From: Bacillota bacterium
Lineage (GTDB): Bacteria; Bacillota; Clostridia; Oscillospirales; Oscillospiraceae
Reading direction: 5' to 3'
Assembly: GCA_023402075.1 (NCBI GenBank)
Contig: JAEXCS010000019.1
Span: forward strand, 1-64,000
Length of the DNA: 64,000 nucleotides
Under the pieces are notes generated by a model. It did not search any database. It saw only the letters and a program-made list of their open reading frames with translations, and was not told the DNA's origin. Shown in pieces: positions 1-9,175 of this stretch. The position numbers and the translations under genes are program-made. Each line of letters starts with the position of its first letter. Position 1 is the first letter of the stretch.

Positions 1-543
1 GCTACACAAATCGATCAGATATCCCGGTGTGATATAGATCCAATCCTTTTTAATGATTGGGCAAATATATGGCTTAAAACTTGGCGCAAGGGTTTAGTCA
101 GCAATATTACATATGAGGAGACATATAAGGATGCGGGTGGCCGGGCTGCTGAACAGCATATCAGGGAGCTTCTGGACGAGACACAATATGAAATTGTCAG
201 CCTGCGTCAGAGCGTGGGAAAAGACTGGAACGAATATTTGGACAAGTGGCGGCAGATTGCGGAAGATGCGGCGCAACTGCCCACCACAGGGACATACAGC
301 ATACAGCCCGGTAAAAGTGTTGGCCGTGTCCACTATCTCAATGACCGCTGTGAGGTGGTGTCCACGACTGATTACGATGACCGCGCAGCGTTCCAGCATG
401 AAGTGCGGCGCTGCCTGAGCATGGGGCAGCGCATTGTGGCGGAGACGCCGGAGCAGCAGGCGCGCATTCACAGGGACAGGATACTCTGCATGCCGGCACA
501 GGCAAAAATAACCCTGAAAACGGAATGTGAAATGGAGTGCTAA
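1..543 (+). pseudogene. Chimeric fragment: tyrosine-integrase core-binding segment fused to a mobilisation-type tail (5' end outside window)
   Basis: The frame is open from base 1 to a TAA at 541-543. The first 45 or so codons, around DWANIWLKTWRKG and ITYEETY, look like the SAM-like core-binding domain of a phage-type tyrosine integrase. From about residue 46 the text changes to a charged helical segment and then TYSIQPGKSVGRV...DDRAAFQHEV, which resembles the C-terminal tails of plasmid or ICE mobilisation proteins; that resemblance is from memory and weak. No integrase catalytic domain follows. A further ATG at 544 starts a short basic peptide that runs into the end of the opposite-strand gene. 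I read this as a deletion junction between two mobile-element genes, not an intact protein. Confidence 0.5.
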
Positions 544-574
544 CATGAAATTCTTCCAGCGGAAGACTTTCCGG

Positions 575-1432
575 TCAGTACGCTTGTGGAGGGGGCGGCT
601 TCTCGGCAAAATAAGTCCTCTGAATTGCCAGCGCCGGATTGTCTGTAATAACGCCGTCCACCCCTAAAGCAATCGCTTTATCCAGCATCTTTTTTGTATT
701 GATGGTCCACACATAGATCTGTTTTTCCGCCAAGTGGGAGAGATGAACAATAGTTGCATTCACACAGCTCACGTTTAGGCTAATGGCATCGGCATACTTT
801 AGCTGGAGAATGTTTTTGTTAAAATCGCAGCCCACATATGCCGTTCTGATTTCAGGGGCATAGCTTTTCACGCGCCGAAGGATTCCACAGTCGCTGGAGG
901 CGATCAGGCATCGGCTTTGCATATCTGCCTTTGAAACTAAGCTTATAACTTCTTTTTCATAACTGTCTTCCCGGCATGGCTTAAGTTCAATGTTCAGCAT
1001 CAGGCCAGTGTTTTTCAGTAACTGCAATACTTCTTCCAGAGTTGGAATGGTTTCCCGGGTAGACCAAATCCCGGCATCCTTTTTCACGTTCAGCCTGCGA
1101 AGCTCTTCATAGGTAATGTCGCAGACTTCCCGGTTTACTCCGGTGGTACGCTGGAGATTGCTGTCGTGCATGACGACTAAGACCCCATCCAATGTCTGAC
1201 GCACGTCCAGCTCGACATAGTCTGCCCCTGCGTCCGCCGCACTTTGGAAGGCCACCATCGTATTTTCTGGGAAGCGGAAAGAGTCCCCCCGATGAGCCAT
1301 GATTTCTACGTTACAGCTATCTGCCTTTTTAAGCGGCTGGTATAGCAGGAATGCGCATAGCCAGACGGATAAAAAGGCTGCGGCAAAAAGCCCAGCTCCC
1401 ACTTTTTTAAAGATACGCCAGTTTTTACGCAC
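575..1432 (-). CDS. Membrane-anchored glycerophosphodiester phosphodiesterase
   Basis: This 285-residue protein would hydrolyse glycerophosphodiesters to glycerol-3-phosphate and an alcohol. Residues 13-32 form one hydrophobic segment, probably a signal anchor that holds the enzyme on the outer face of the membrane. The GDPD domain follows at once: MAHRGDSFRFPENT carries the catalytic His-Arg, ELD and the later MHD supply further active-site residues, and NIELKP is the conserved metal-site strand. The C-terminal WTINT...GVDGVITDNP is the usual end of the barrel. The start is a GTG preceded by an AGAGGCGG ribosome-binding site. Its 3' end abuts the mobile-element scar on the opposite strand. 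Specificity within the family is not visible. Confidence 0.88.
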   Translation of the reverse strand: MRKNWRIFKKVGAGLFAAAFLSVWLCAFLLYQPLKKADSCNVEIMAHRGDSFRFPENTMVAFQSAADAGADYVELDVRQTLDGVLVVMHDSNLQRTTGVNREVCDITYEELRRLNVKKDAGIWSTRETIPTLEEVLQLLKNTGLMLNIELKPCREDSYEKEVISLVSKADMQSRCLIASSDCGILRRVKSYAPEIRTAYVGCDFNKNILQLKYADAISLNVSCVNATIVHLSHLAEKQIYVWTINTKKMLDKAIALGVDGVITDNPALAIQRTYFAEKPPPPQAY

Positions 1433-1979
1433 TTGTACACCGCCTCTTGTTTTCTGCCGACAATCTGTTCACGGTTCGGCTATTTAAGAAGCTTCTGCAC
1501 ACACGTAGCATTTATGCGGAGCTAAGCACTGATACATCCTTGTATGGGCGCCGCAAAATGAGAACAGGAAGCCAGACAGTATGATTTTTTCTCTCTCGTC
1601 GTATCGCGCAAGGTGACAGGCCGGAGACGAAGGACCAGGTCAGACGGGGGTGTTTCCGCCTCGCAGGGGGCGGAAAACGTTGCAAAAGCGCAAAGCGTTT
1701 TGGACTGGCAGGATAAGGCGTGTTCCACACGCCGTTTAACAGCTTTAGGGCAGTGCCTTGAACGTGTGTTTCCGCACTCTTTGTCAAGACAATGTGAAAA
1801 AAGGCTGCCGATTTTATCGGTGGCCTTTCTGCGGATTGGGAGGGCAATACGCGTTTTCGCGGAGCCGCAATCAACCGCTCTTTTAAGAGAGGACATCCTT
1901 GCTGCCGCCGAAAATGTCATCGAATAATCCGTTCGCTTTGTCCATAGTCTAGATTATTAAAAGGCAAAGCGGTGCTGAT
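1433..1979. other. 547-bp stretch without a supportable gene
   Basis: Reading frames of about 100-130 codons exist on both strands, but none has a ribosome-binding site, a recognisable domain or plausible composition. The segment holds two hairpins: TTTCCGCC with GGCGGAAA near 1650-1678, and an AAGGC..CCGAT / ATCGG..GCCTT stem at 1801-1827 that is followed by a T-run when read on the minus strand. It could be a dispersed intergenic repeat or the remains of a gene. Confidence 0.4.
1796..1827 (-). terminator. Possible minus-strand terminator hairpin
   Basis: Stem AAGGC-CCGAT / ATCGG-GCCTT at 1801-1827 has a symmetrical TG/TG interior mismatch. On the minus strand it is followed by six T residues. 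No minus-strand gene lies directly upstream, so its role is unclear. Confidence 0.35.
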
Positions 1980-3506
1980 TTGAGAAAAGTAAAAACTCTG
2001 TTTCTGAACTTTATACTCCTTTGCGGCGTTTCCGTCATATTGCAGACCGTCGCCCTTTCCTTCCAGGCATATCTCGCCAGGAATCTTGGGGCGGAGGGGC
2101 TGGGGCTCTTTCAGCTGACTTTATCGGTCTATTTTCTGGCCGCAACGTTTGCCTCCTCCGGGATGCGGTTCACAGCCACCCGGCTGGTGGCCGAGGAGCT
2201 GGGTGCCCGCCGACCGAACGGCGCTATTCAGGCGGTACGCTTGTGCCTCGCCTGTGCCGCAGCATTCGGTATTGCCGCAACGATTCTGGTGAATCTGGGG
2301 GCAAATTGGATTGGGACGGTCTGGCTCAATGATGACAGGGTCATCCTGCCCCTTCGCATCTTTTCCTTCAGTCTCCCTCTACTTTCACTGTCCGGGGTCT
2401 TCAGCGGTTATTTCATCGGCGTGCGCAAAGCGGCAGATATCGCCGCAGCACAATTGATCGAGCAGGTACTGGAGGTCACCGCCAGCGTCGCGCTTCTGAG
2501 CATATGTCTGCCCATGGGGCTTGCATACTCCTGCGCTGCCGCAGCTTTGGGTCGTGTGCTTGGTGAATTGGGTTCCTGCTTCATACAGTTTGTGCTTTAC
2601 CGCAAAGCCATCAAAAACCAGAGCCAGAAAAACAGTGCTCCCACGCCCCATCTCTTTCGCCGACTGCTTCATATTGCCACGCCAACGGCTTTGAGTTCCT
2701 ATCTTACATCCAGTATCCACACAATCGAGCATCTGCTAATCCCCTACGGCCTGAAAAAGGGCGGTGCCTCCGAAAGCGGAGCTCTTGCCACGTTTGGAAT
2801 CATCCGAGGCATGGCAATGCCGCTGATCCTTTTTCCTGCCTTCCTGCTGGGCACGGCGCTGGACCTGGTTCTTCCCGAACTGACGGAAAGTCAGGCTGCG
2901 GGCCACCTTAGGCATCTGAGTTATATCATCCAGCGGGTATATCGAATTGGGATGTTGTTTTCAGTCTGTATGATGTGGATCTTTCTTCGGTTTAGTCACG
3001 AATTGGGGATGCTGATCTATCAAAACACCGATGCCGCATACTTTATCCGTTGTCTGGCCGTTCTGGCCCCATTCTTTTACCTAGACATGATCACCGATAT
3101 GATGATCAGAGGACTGGGCAGGCACATGAGCACGATGAAATATAACCTGATCACTTCTCTGGTCAGTGTTGTACTGCTTTACCTGCTTTTGCCCAAGTTT
3201 GCCATTACCGGCTATCTCATCACGGTTTATTGCTCCAAAATTCTGAATTTTACATTAAGTCTCCACAAATTGGTGCATATTTCCGATCTGAAAATCCGAT
3301 TGTTCGATATATTTAAGGCAGTACTGTGTATAATTGCATCCGCTCAGCTTGCAACGCTGATGAACCGATTGCTCCCGGTGTTCCCCGAACCTTTTTCATT
3401 CCTGGTGCAGATTGCCCTGACAATTCTGTTCTATATTCTAAACCTGCGGATTTTTGCCTGTGTTTCCCGGGAAGACATCGCCTGGTGCCGTTCGCTGTTG
3501 AAATAG
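1980..3506 (+). CDS. SpoVB-like oligosaccharide flippase (MVF/MATE superfamily)
   Basis: This 508-residue polytopic membrane protein has about 12-14 hydrophobic segments and the N-terminal signature of the stage V sporulation protein B / polysaccharide biosynthesis flippase family, seen around FQAYLARNLGAEGLGLFQL and SSGMRFTATRLVAEE. Members move lipid-linked oligosaccharides across the membrane, and SpoVB paralogues act during spore cortex assembly. Translation starts at TTG 1980 with only a weak purine-rich leader. It stands alone, with no sporulation operon beside it, so whether it serves the cortex or another glycan is open. The later ylbJ, yqfC and yqfD genes show that the organism belongs to a spore-forming lineage. 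Confidence 0.85.
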   Translation: MRKVKTLFLNFILLCGVSVILQTVALSFQAYLARNLGAEGLGLFQLTLSVYFLAATFASSGMRFTATRLVAEELGARRPNGAIQAVRLCLACAAAFGIAATILVNLGANWIGTVWLNDDRVILPLRIFSFSLPLLSLSGVFSGYFIGVRKAADIAAAQLIEQVLEVTASVALLSICLPMGLAYSCAAAALGRVLGELGSCFIQFVLYRKAIKNQSQKNSAPTPHLFRRLLHIATPTALSSYLTSSIHTIEHLLIPYGLKKGGASESGALATFGIIRGMAMPLILFPAFLLGTALDLVLPELTESQAAGHLRHLSYIIQRVYRIGMLFSVCMMWIFLRFSHELGMLIYQNTDAAYFIRCLAVLAPFFYLDMITDMMIRGLGRHMSTMKYNLITSLVSVVLLYLLLPKFAITGYLITVYCSKILNFTLSLHKLVHISDLKIRLFDIFKAVLCIIASAQLATLMNRLLPVFPEPFSFLVQIALTILFYILNLRIFACVSREDIAWCRSLLK

Positions 3507-3787
3507 GGAAATCTCCGCGCGACCATATAAGACCATATAAATTTGAAAATCAGCAAGCCCTGATTAGTAAAGCAAACAACATATTCCATGTTTGGATGGA
3601 TACACAGGATATTCACCAGACGATCGTACCTGGGCTGGCATGTGTCACTGGTACTATACCACATGCGGACAGTATGATTGATTTGATCCTGAAATTTATT
3701 GAGGTTCAGCGCGAAATCAGATAGGTAGGCAGCTAGTTATGAGTATTCTGTGCTAGGAGCTGAACGTCTCATTATGATTATTCGAAA
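3507..3787. other. Gene-less gap, possible gene remnant
   Basis: The gap lies between two convergent genes. It contains an exact 10-bp tandem repeat (gaccatataa twice, 3521-3540). It also contains a plus-strand stretch ending at 3724 that reads like protein (around PGLACVTGTIPHADSMID) but has no start or ribosome-binding site of its own. I cannot assign it. Confidence 0.3.
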
Positions 3788-5341
3788 TCAAATCAGCTTC
3801 GTTGTCCACTCCTCCACGTTCCACACCTGTGTGACCAGATCGCTGTAAAACTCCGGTTCGTGGCTCACCAGCAGCATGGTACCCTTGTAATCACGGATGG
3901 CGTCCCGCAGAGCATCCTTCGCGTCCACATCCAGATGGTTGGTGGGTTCGTCCAGCACCAGCAGATTCATGGGACGCAGCATCAGCTTGCACAGCCGAAC
4001 CTTCGCGTTCTCGCCACCAGAGAGCACCCGCATCTGCGTGGTAATATGCTCGGTGGTCAGGCCGCAGCGCGCCAGCGCGCCCCGCACCTCACCGTTGCTC
4101 ATTTTGGGGAACTCCTGCCAGATCTCCACCAGCGCCGTGTTGTCGTTGCCCCGCTCCTCCTGCTCGAAGTATCCCACATCGGCAAACTGACCCAGCTCCA
4201 CCGTACCGGACACCGGCGGAATCAGGCCCAGCAGCGTTTTCAGCAGCGTGGATTTCCCCAGACCGTTGACACCGCGGATGGCGATTTTCTGGTTGCGCTC
4301 CACCGTCACATCCACGGGACGGGTCAGCGGCTCGCTGTAACCCAGCACCAGTTGCTTGGCTACGATGACCTCGCGGCTGGGGGTACGGGCAGGCGTGAAA
4401 GAGAAGACAGGTTTGGGTTTGTCCTTCCCCAGTTCAATGACATCCATCTTGTCCAGCCGCTTCTGACGGCTCCGCGCCAGCGTGGCGGTGGCGGCACGGG
4501 CCTTATTGCGGGCCACAAAGTCCTCCAGCTGGGCAATCTCCTTCTGCTGCTTTACATACGCCTGTTCCAGCTGATGGCTTTTGATGTCATAGAGTGCCTG
4601 AAACTGCTCATAGTTGCCCGAGTAGCGGGTCAGCACGGTGTTCTCCACATGATAGATCACGTTGACCACATCGTTGAGGAACGGCGTATCGTGGGATACC
4701 AGAATGAAGGCGTTTTCGTAGTTCTGCAGGAACCGTTTCAGCCACGCGATGTGATTCTCATCCAGAAAGTTCGTCGGCTCGTCCAGAATCAGGATCATTG
4801 GGTTTTCCAGCAGCAGCTTCGTCAAAAGCACCTTTGCCCGCTGACCGCCGGACAACTCGCTGACATCCCGTTCCAATCCGATGTCCCCCAGCCCCAGACC
4901 GTTGGCATACTCCTCAATGCGGGAATCTATCACGTAGAAACCGGACTGCTCCAGAATCTCCTGAATTTCGCCCACATTCTCCATCAGCTTCTCCAGCGCA
5001 TCGCCCTCGCACTCGCCCATCTGGTCATAATTTGCCAGCAGCTCCTGCTCCAGCTTGTACATGGGTGCAAAGGCGGAGCGGAGAATATCGCGGATGGTCT
5101 TTCCTTTCTCCAGTACGCTGAACTGATCCAGATACCCTGTTGTGATGTGGTTACACCACTCCACTGTTCCCTCGTCTGGCAACCGCTTGCCGGTAATGAT
5201 GTCTAAAAAGGTGGTCTTCCCCTCGCCGTTTGCACCCACAAGGCCGATATGCTCGCCTTTGAGCAAGCGGAAGGACGCGTCTTTTAAAATCTGTCTGGCC
5301 CCGAAGCCGTGACTGACATGACTGACTGTCAAGATACTCAT
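3788..5341 (-). CDS. ABC-F family ATPase (ribosome-associated type)
   Basis: This 517-residue protein has two ABC cassettes in one chain and no membrane segments, the hallmark of the ABC-F family, which acts on ribosomes rather than in transport. The first cassette has Walker A GANGEGKTT, signature LSGGQRAKVLL and Walker B LILDEPTNFLD. The second has GVNGLGKST, LSGGENAKVRL and VLDEPTNHLD. The charged linker of about 80 residues between them (near KQQKEIAQLEDFVARNKAR) is the P-site tRNA interaction motif region. Start ATG 5341 follows GAGGGAAC. Whether it is a translation factor or an antibiotic-resistance protein cannot be told; the linker is of ordinary length, which favours a housekeeping role. 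Confidence 0.9.
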   Translation of the reverse strand: MSILTVSHVSHGFGARQILKDASFRLLKGEHIGLVGANGEGKTTFLDIITGKRLPDEGTVEWCNHITTGYLDQFSVLEKGKTIRDILRSAFAPMYKLEQELLANYDQMGECEGDALEKLMENVGEIQEILEQSGFYVIDSRIEEYANGLGLGDIGLERDVSELSGGQRAKVLLTKLLLENPMILILDEPTNFLDENHIAWLKRFLQNYENAFILVSHDTPFLNDVVNVIYHVENTVLTRYSGNYEQFQALYDIKSHQLEQAYVKQQKEIAQLEDFVARNKARAATATLARSRQKRLDKMDVIELGKDKPKPVFSFTPARTPSREVIVAKQLVLGYSEPLTRPVDVTVERNQKIAIRGVNGLGKSTLLKTLLGLIPPVSGTVELGQFADVGYFEQEERGNDNTALVEIWQEFPKMSNGEVRGALARCGLTTEHITTQMRVLSGGENAKVRLCKLMLRPMNLLVLDEPTNHLDVDAKDALRDAIRDYKGTMLLVSHEPEFYSDLVTQVWNVEEWTTKLI

Positions 5342-5553
5342 GTTTGTTCCCTCAATTTTCTCTCATAGATTGCATGGTTTTATTATCTTAACGGGATTTT
5401 GCGCAAAATGCAACCGCGCATGGGGCAGTCTGCAAAATCTTCTGTCCCCACCGCCCCTTTTTTCGCAATATAATAATTCCAGTCTGCCAAGCTTCGTGTT
5501 ATGCTTACTAAGGACAAGCACAGGGGATGCCCCGGGCTTGTAAACAAAGTAGA

Positions 5554-5579
5554 ACAAAAAACTCTGTACAAATACAGAA
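5554..5579 (-). terminator. Probable terminator of the rib operon
   Basis: On the minus strand a TCTGTA / TACAGA stem with a TTTG loop is followed by GTTTTTTG, about 25 bp after the ribH stop. The stem is short, so confidence is moderate. Confidence 0.5.
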
Positions 5580-5600
5580 TGTTTATGCAAGGGATTTGGA

Positions 5601-6065
5601 CTACCTTAGCACGCACAGGAGGTTTGCCATTTCAATGGCGTTTTCGGCACACTCGGAGCCTTTGTTTCCTGCCTTGGTTCCCGCCCGTTCAATCGCCTGT
5701 TCAATGGTGTCGGTGGTGAGTACGCCGAACAACACGGGGACACCGCTGCCCAGCGCCACGCTGGCCACTCCCTTGGAAACCTCGCTGCACACATAGTCAT
5801 AATGGCTGGTGGAACCACGAATCACAGCACCTAGCGCGATCACCGCATCGTACTTTTCGCTGTACGCCAATTTGGAGGCCACCAGCGGAATTTCGAATGC
5901 GCCGGGCACCCACACCACCGAAATATCTTCCTCGTTGACGCCGTGGCGCAGAAGCGTGTCCTTACAGCCGCTGAGCAGCTTGGAGACAATGAACTCGTTG
6001 AAGCGCGCCGCGACAATGCCCACGCGAAGCCCGTTCGATACCAGATTTCCTTCAAATGTTTTCAT
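5601..6065 (-). CDS. ribH: 6,7-dimethyl-8-ribityllumazine synthase
   Basis: RibH condenses 5-amino-6-ribitylamino-uracil with 3,4-dihydroxy-2-butanone-4-phosphate to make lumazine, the penultimate step of riboflavin synthesis. The 154-residue length is typical. Visible family motifs are ARFNEFIVSKLL near the N-terminus, WVPGAFEIPL, and GAVIRGSTSHYDYV with the catalytic histidine. It is the last gene of the ribD-ribE-ribBA-ribH operon, 13 bp after ribBA, and its GAGGAGGA ribosome-binding site overlaps the ribBA stop. This suggests translational coupling. Confidence 0.97.
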   Translation of the reverse strand: MKTFEGNLVSNGLRVGIVAARFNEFIVSKLLSGCKDTLLRHGVNEEDISVVWVPGAFEIPLVASKLAYSEKYDAVIALGAVIRGSTSHYDYVCSEVSKGVASVALGSGVPVLFGVLTTDTIEQAIERAGTKAGNKGSECAENAIEMANLLCVLR

Positions 6066-6078
6066 GGAAAAATCCTCC

Positions 6079-7278
6079 TCAATAATTCAAAATGTGACCC
6101 ATGCGTTTTTGCTTGGTACGCAGATAAAACAGGTCGCTCGCGGTGGCCTGCATCTGGATTGGCACCCGCTCCGTGATTCTTAGGCCGAAATCCGAAAGCT
6201 GATAGACTTTGTCTGGATTGTTGGTGAGTAGCCGCATGCTTTTGACACCCAGATCCCGAAGAATCTGCGCGCCGATATAGTACTCCCGTGCGTCCCCCGC
6301 AAAGCCCAATGCCAGATTTGCCTCCAGCGTGTCCATTCCCTCATCCTGAAGCGCATAGGCCTTAAGCTTATTCAAAAGCCCGATGCCGCGCCCCTCCTGC
6401 CGCATATAGAGCAGCACGCCGCGGCCCTCGCTCTCAATTTGCAGCATAGCCGCTGCCAGCTGCTCGCCGCAGTCACAGCGTAATGAGCCGAAGCAATCGC
6501 CCGTCAGGCACTCGGAGTGAACGCGACAGAGAAGATTTTCGCCATCGCCGATCTCGCCCTTAACCAGCGCTACATGATGCTCACCGTTAAGCAGGCTGCG
6601 ATAGCCATAGGTCATAAAGTCGCCGAATTTTGTGGGCAGGTGCGTGACGGCCACCTGCTCCACCAGTTTTTCACACCGCTTGCGGTAGGATTGCAGGTCG
6701 CGAATGGTAATCATCTTCAGCTTCCATTCCGTGGCTTTTTCTTGCAACTCAGCAGTGCGCATCATGGTCCCGTCCTCCCGCATGATCTCACAGCAAAGGC
6801 CGCATTCCGAAAGTCCGGCCAGCCGAAGCAGATCGACAGTGGCCTCCGTGTGTCCACTGCGCTCCAGTACGCCGTTGGGTTTCGCTAAAAGTGGAAACAT
6901 ATGACCCGGTCGGCGAAAGTCCTCCGGTCTAGAGCCGGCATCCGCGCACTTCATAGCGGAAACAGCGCGTTCCTCGGCGGAGATACCGGTCGTGGTGGAA
7001 ACATGGTCTATAGACACGGTGAACGCAGTCTGATGGTTGTCGGTGCTGTCGGCGACCATCTCGGGCAGGCGAAGCCGCTGGACGTGGGCGGCTGACATGG
7101 GCATGCAAATAAGTCCCTTGGCATTTACCGCCATAAAATTAACATTCTCGGTGGTGGCAAACTGAGCGGCACAGATGAGATCGCCTTCATTCTCCCGGTC
7201 TGGGTCGTCTGTGCAAAGGATCATGCGGCCCTGTCGCAGATCTTCCAATGCCTCTTCGATGGTACTGTACTGAAACAT
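6079..7278 (-). CDS. ribBA: Bifunctional DHBP synthase / GTP cyclohydrolase II
   Basis: This 399-residue enzyme supplies both branches that feed RibH. The N-terminal half (about 1-200) is 3,4-dihydroxy-2-butanone-4-phosphate synthase, with the acidic metal loop DDPDRENEGDLI. The C-terminal half (about 205-399) is GTP cyclohydrolase II, with the zinc cysteines in SECLTGDCFGSLRCDCGEQL and the following RQEGRGIGL catalytic loop. Both halves keep their key residues, so both activities should be present. It sits 11 bp after ribE with AGGAGG overlapping the ribE stop. The plain RibBA fusion is the usual Firmicutes form. Confidence 0.97.
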   Translation of the reverse strand: MFQYSTIEEALEDLRQGRMILCTDDPDRENEGDLICAAQFATTENVNFMAVNAKGLICMPMSAAHVQRLRLPEMVADSTDNHQTAFTVSIDHVSTTTGISAEERAVSAMKCADAGSRPEDFRRPGHMFPLLAKPNGVLERSGHTEATVDLLRLAGLSECGLCCEIMREDGTMMRTAELQEKATEWKLKMITIRDLQSYRKRCEKLVEQVAVTHLPTKFGDFMTYGYRSLLNGEHHVALVKGEIGDGENLLCRVHSECLTGDCFGSLRCDCGEQLAAAMLQIESEGRGVLLYMRQEGRGIGLLNKLKAYALQDEGMDTLEANLALGFAGDAREYYIGAQILRDLGVKSMRLLTNNPDKVYQLSDFGLRITERVPIQMQATASDLFYLRTKQKRMGHILNY

Positions 7279-7289
7279 AGTGCTTCCTC

Positions 7290-7937
7290 CTAAAATCCGT
7301 TTTTTAATAAAAATTCTTGGCTGATGTCAGACTTGTGGGCAACTTGCGGCGCGGAGCGCAGCAGCTTTTCCACATATTTGCCGAGAATATCGGTCTCCAG
7401 ATTGACCTCACTGCCGGTCATCTTTTCGAACAGGACTGTTGCGTCGGCCGTGTGAGGAATCACGGAGACGGAAAACGTGTCCGCCGTTACCTCCGCCACG
7501 GTCAGGCTGACGCCGTCGATGGCTACGGAGCCTTTTTCCACAATAAACCTCAGCAATTCGGGCGCGGCGCGCATGGTGAACCACACGGCAATCCCGTCCT
7601 GCCGCAGAGAGACGACGGTCCCTGTGCCGTCAATGTGTCCGGAGACAATATGTCCCCCGAAACGTCCGCTTGCAGACAAGGCGCGTTCCAGATTGACCCG
7701 GCTGCCCGGCGTCAGTGCACCCAGCGTAGAGCGCCGTAGTGTTTCGTGCATTACGTCGGCGGTGAAAGAATTCGCCGATTTCGCGGTTGCGGTCAGGCAT
7801 ACGCCATTTACCGCCACACTGTCTCCGGGGTGCAAATCCGTCAGCACATCCCTTGCGTCAATACAGAGCACCGCGGAGTGCGTGCCGCGGCGGATGGAAC
7901 GGATGGTGCCAATCTCCTCAACAATTCCTGTGAACAT
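7290..7937 (-). CDS. ribE: Riboflavin synthase alpha subunit
   Basis: RibE dismutates two lumazines into riboflavin. The start is placed at ATG 7937 (MFTGIVEEIGT), the canonical first residues of the family, preceded by GAGGTGG. An upstream in-frame start would add 13 residues that do not belong to the family. The 215-residue protein shows the two tandem lumazine-binding barrels: the first near GDSVAVNGVCLT and the second near GSVAIDGVSLTV. It overlaps the end of ribD by 20 bp, which implies coupled translation. Confidence 0.96.
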   Translation of the reverse strand: MFTGIVEEIGTIRSIRRGTHSAVLCIDARDVLTDLHPGDSVAVNGVCLTATAKSANSFTADVMHETLRRSTLGALTPGSRVNLERALSASGRFGGHIVSGHIDGTGTVVSLRQDGIAVWFTMRAAPELLRFIVEKGSVAIDGVSLTVAEVTADTFSVSVIPHTADATVLFEKMTGSEVNLETDILGKYVEKLLRSAPQVAHKSDISQEFLLKNGF

Positions 7938-9021
7938 CGTAAACCACCTCGCTTTCCAGCAGAAAATCTTCACCAAGCGCCGTGACGCTTGTATTCTTCA
8001 ATAAAAATGCCTGTTCCGGCAGGGCCGCGCCCAAGCCCTCGACCGGCGTTTTCGCCGCACCGCCAAATAGTTTCGGCGCTATATAGGCCTGCACCTTTTG
8101 TACGATTCCGGCCTCCAGCGCCGCCCAATTCAGGGCACCGCCGCCTTCCAAAAGCACGCTGTCAATTTTTTCATCTCCCAGCCGCTTCATAAGCGCCCGC
8201 AAATCCACATGCCCGTCCGACATCGGCATATCCCACACCTGGCAGCCCGCAGCTTCCAGTTGCTTTCTCTTTTCATTGCTGCCGTTCCCAGCCGCAATCA
8301 CGGTGGAAACTGATGATGCCGTGCGGACAATTCGACCTTCCAACGGAATGCGCAAATGCGTGTCGCAGATCACCCGCAGGGGATTGCGCCCGCCCTCCGT
8401 CCGGCAGGTCAGCAGCGGGTCGTCCGTCAGCACTGTGCCAATGCCCGCCATAATGGCGGCGTAATGGCCGCGTTCGGCATGGACGCGTTGCCGCGCAGTC
8501 TCGCTCGTGATCCAGCGGGAAGCGCCGGTGCGCGTGGCGATTTTGCCGTCCATCGTCATGGCGTATTTCATCGTGACGTAGGGCGTCCCCGTGCAAATGA
8601 AGTGAAAAAACACGGGGTTTAGTGCATCGCATTCCGCTTGTAAAAACCCCGTCTTCACCTGAACGCCACCTGAGCTAAGCTGCGTTAGTCCCCTGCCGGA
8701 AACAAGGGGATTGGGGTCGGAGGAGCCAACGACAATCCGCTTGATTCCGGCCTCCAGAATGGCATCAGTGCAAGGTGGCTGCCGACCGAAGTGGCAGCAG
8801 GGTTCAAGCGTCACATACAGCACCGCACCCCGAGGCGATTCCGTGCAGCTTTGCAGGGCCACCCGCTCCGCGTGAAGACCACCGTAATGGTCATGATAGC
8901 CCTGCCCGATGACCCGGCCGTCCTTGACAATGACCGCGCCCACCATGGGATTAGGATTGGTTCTGCCGCATCCGCGCTGGGCCAACTCCAACGCCATGCG
9001 CATAAATCGTGTGTCTTCCAT
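7918..9021 (-). CDS. ribD: Bifunctional riboflavin deaminase/reductase
   Basis: RibD deaminates and then reduces the pyrimidine intermediate of riboflavin synthesis. The N-terminal deaminase domain (about 1-145) has the zinc ligands in LHAERVAL and EPCCHFGRQPPCTD. The C-terminal reductase domain (about 147-365) begins near YVTMKYAMTMDGKIATRTG. Start ATG 9021 (MEDTRFMRM) is chosen because GGAGG lies at the right distance. An upstream in-frame ATG at 9123 would have to be translated through the riboswitch terminator at 9032-9071. It is the first gene of the FMN-controlled operon. Confidence 0.96.
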   Translation of the reverse strand: MEDTRFMRMALELAQRGCGRTNPNPMVGAVIVKDGRVIGQGYHDHYGGLHAERVALQSCTESPRGAVLYVTLEPCCHFGRQPPCTDAILEAGIKRIVVGSSDPNPLVSGRGLTQLSSGGVQVKTGFLQAECDALNPVFFHFICTGTPYVTMKYAMTMDGKIATRTGASRWITSETARQRVHAERGHYAAIMAGIGTVLTDDPLLTCRTEGGRNPLRVICDTHLRIPLEGRIVRTASSVSTVIAAGNGSNEKRKQLEAAGCQVWDMPMSDGHVDLRALMKRLGDEKIDSVLLEGGGALNWAALEAGIVQKVQAYIAPKLFGGAAKTPVEGLGAALPEQAFLLKNTSVTALGEDFLLESEVVYDVHRNC

Positions 9022-9031
9022 TGCCGCCTCC

Positions 9032-9071
9032 AAAATAAAAAGATGCCTTGACTCAAAACGTTCAAGGCATC
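9032..9071 (-). terminator. Terminator of the FMN riboswitch expression platform
   Basis: A perfect 10-bp stem (GATGCCTTGA / TCAAGGCATC) is followed on the minus strand by TTTTTATTTT. It lies between the FMN aptamer and the ribD ribosome-binding site, so FMN binding should cause premature termination rather than only block translation. Confidence 0.9.
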
Positions 9072-9175
9072 TGGACGCGGCAAATAAGCCCCGCATACAC
9101 AAAAAACTCTGGAATGAAACCATTCCAGAGCATACTTATGTACGCAGGCACAATAACTCCCGCTGTAACACAATC

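Noticed and set aside
1522..1927. Frames of 104-132 codons on both strands near 1.5-1.9 kb
   Set aside because: They overlap each other on opposite strands, lack start signals, and have Arg/Ser/Ala-rich text without family resemblance.
3521..3540. 10-bp tandem repeat gaccatataa as a possible CRISPR or insertion footprint
   Set aside because: There are only two copies with no spacers and no flanking element; it is too little to interpret.
9022..9123. 34-residue N-terminal extension of RibD
   Set aside because: It would cover the FMN riboswitch terminator; the shorter start has GGAGG and the conserved first residues.
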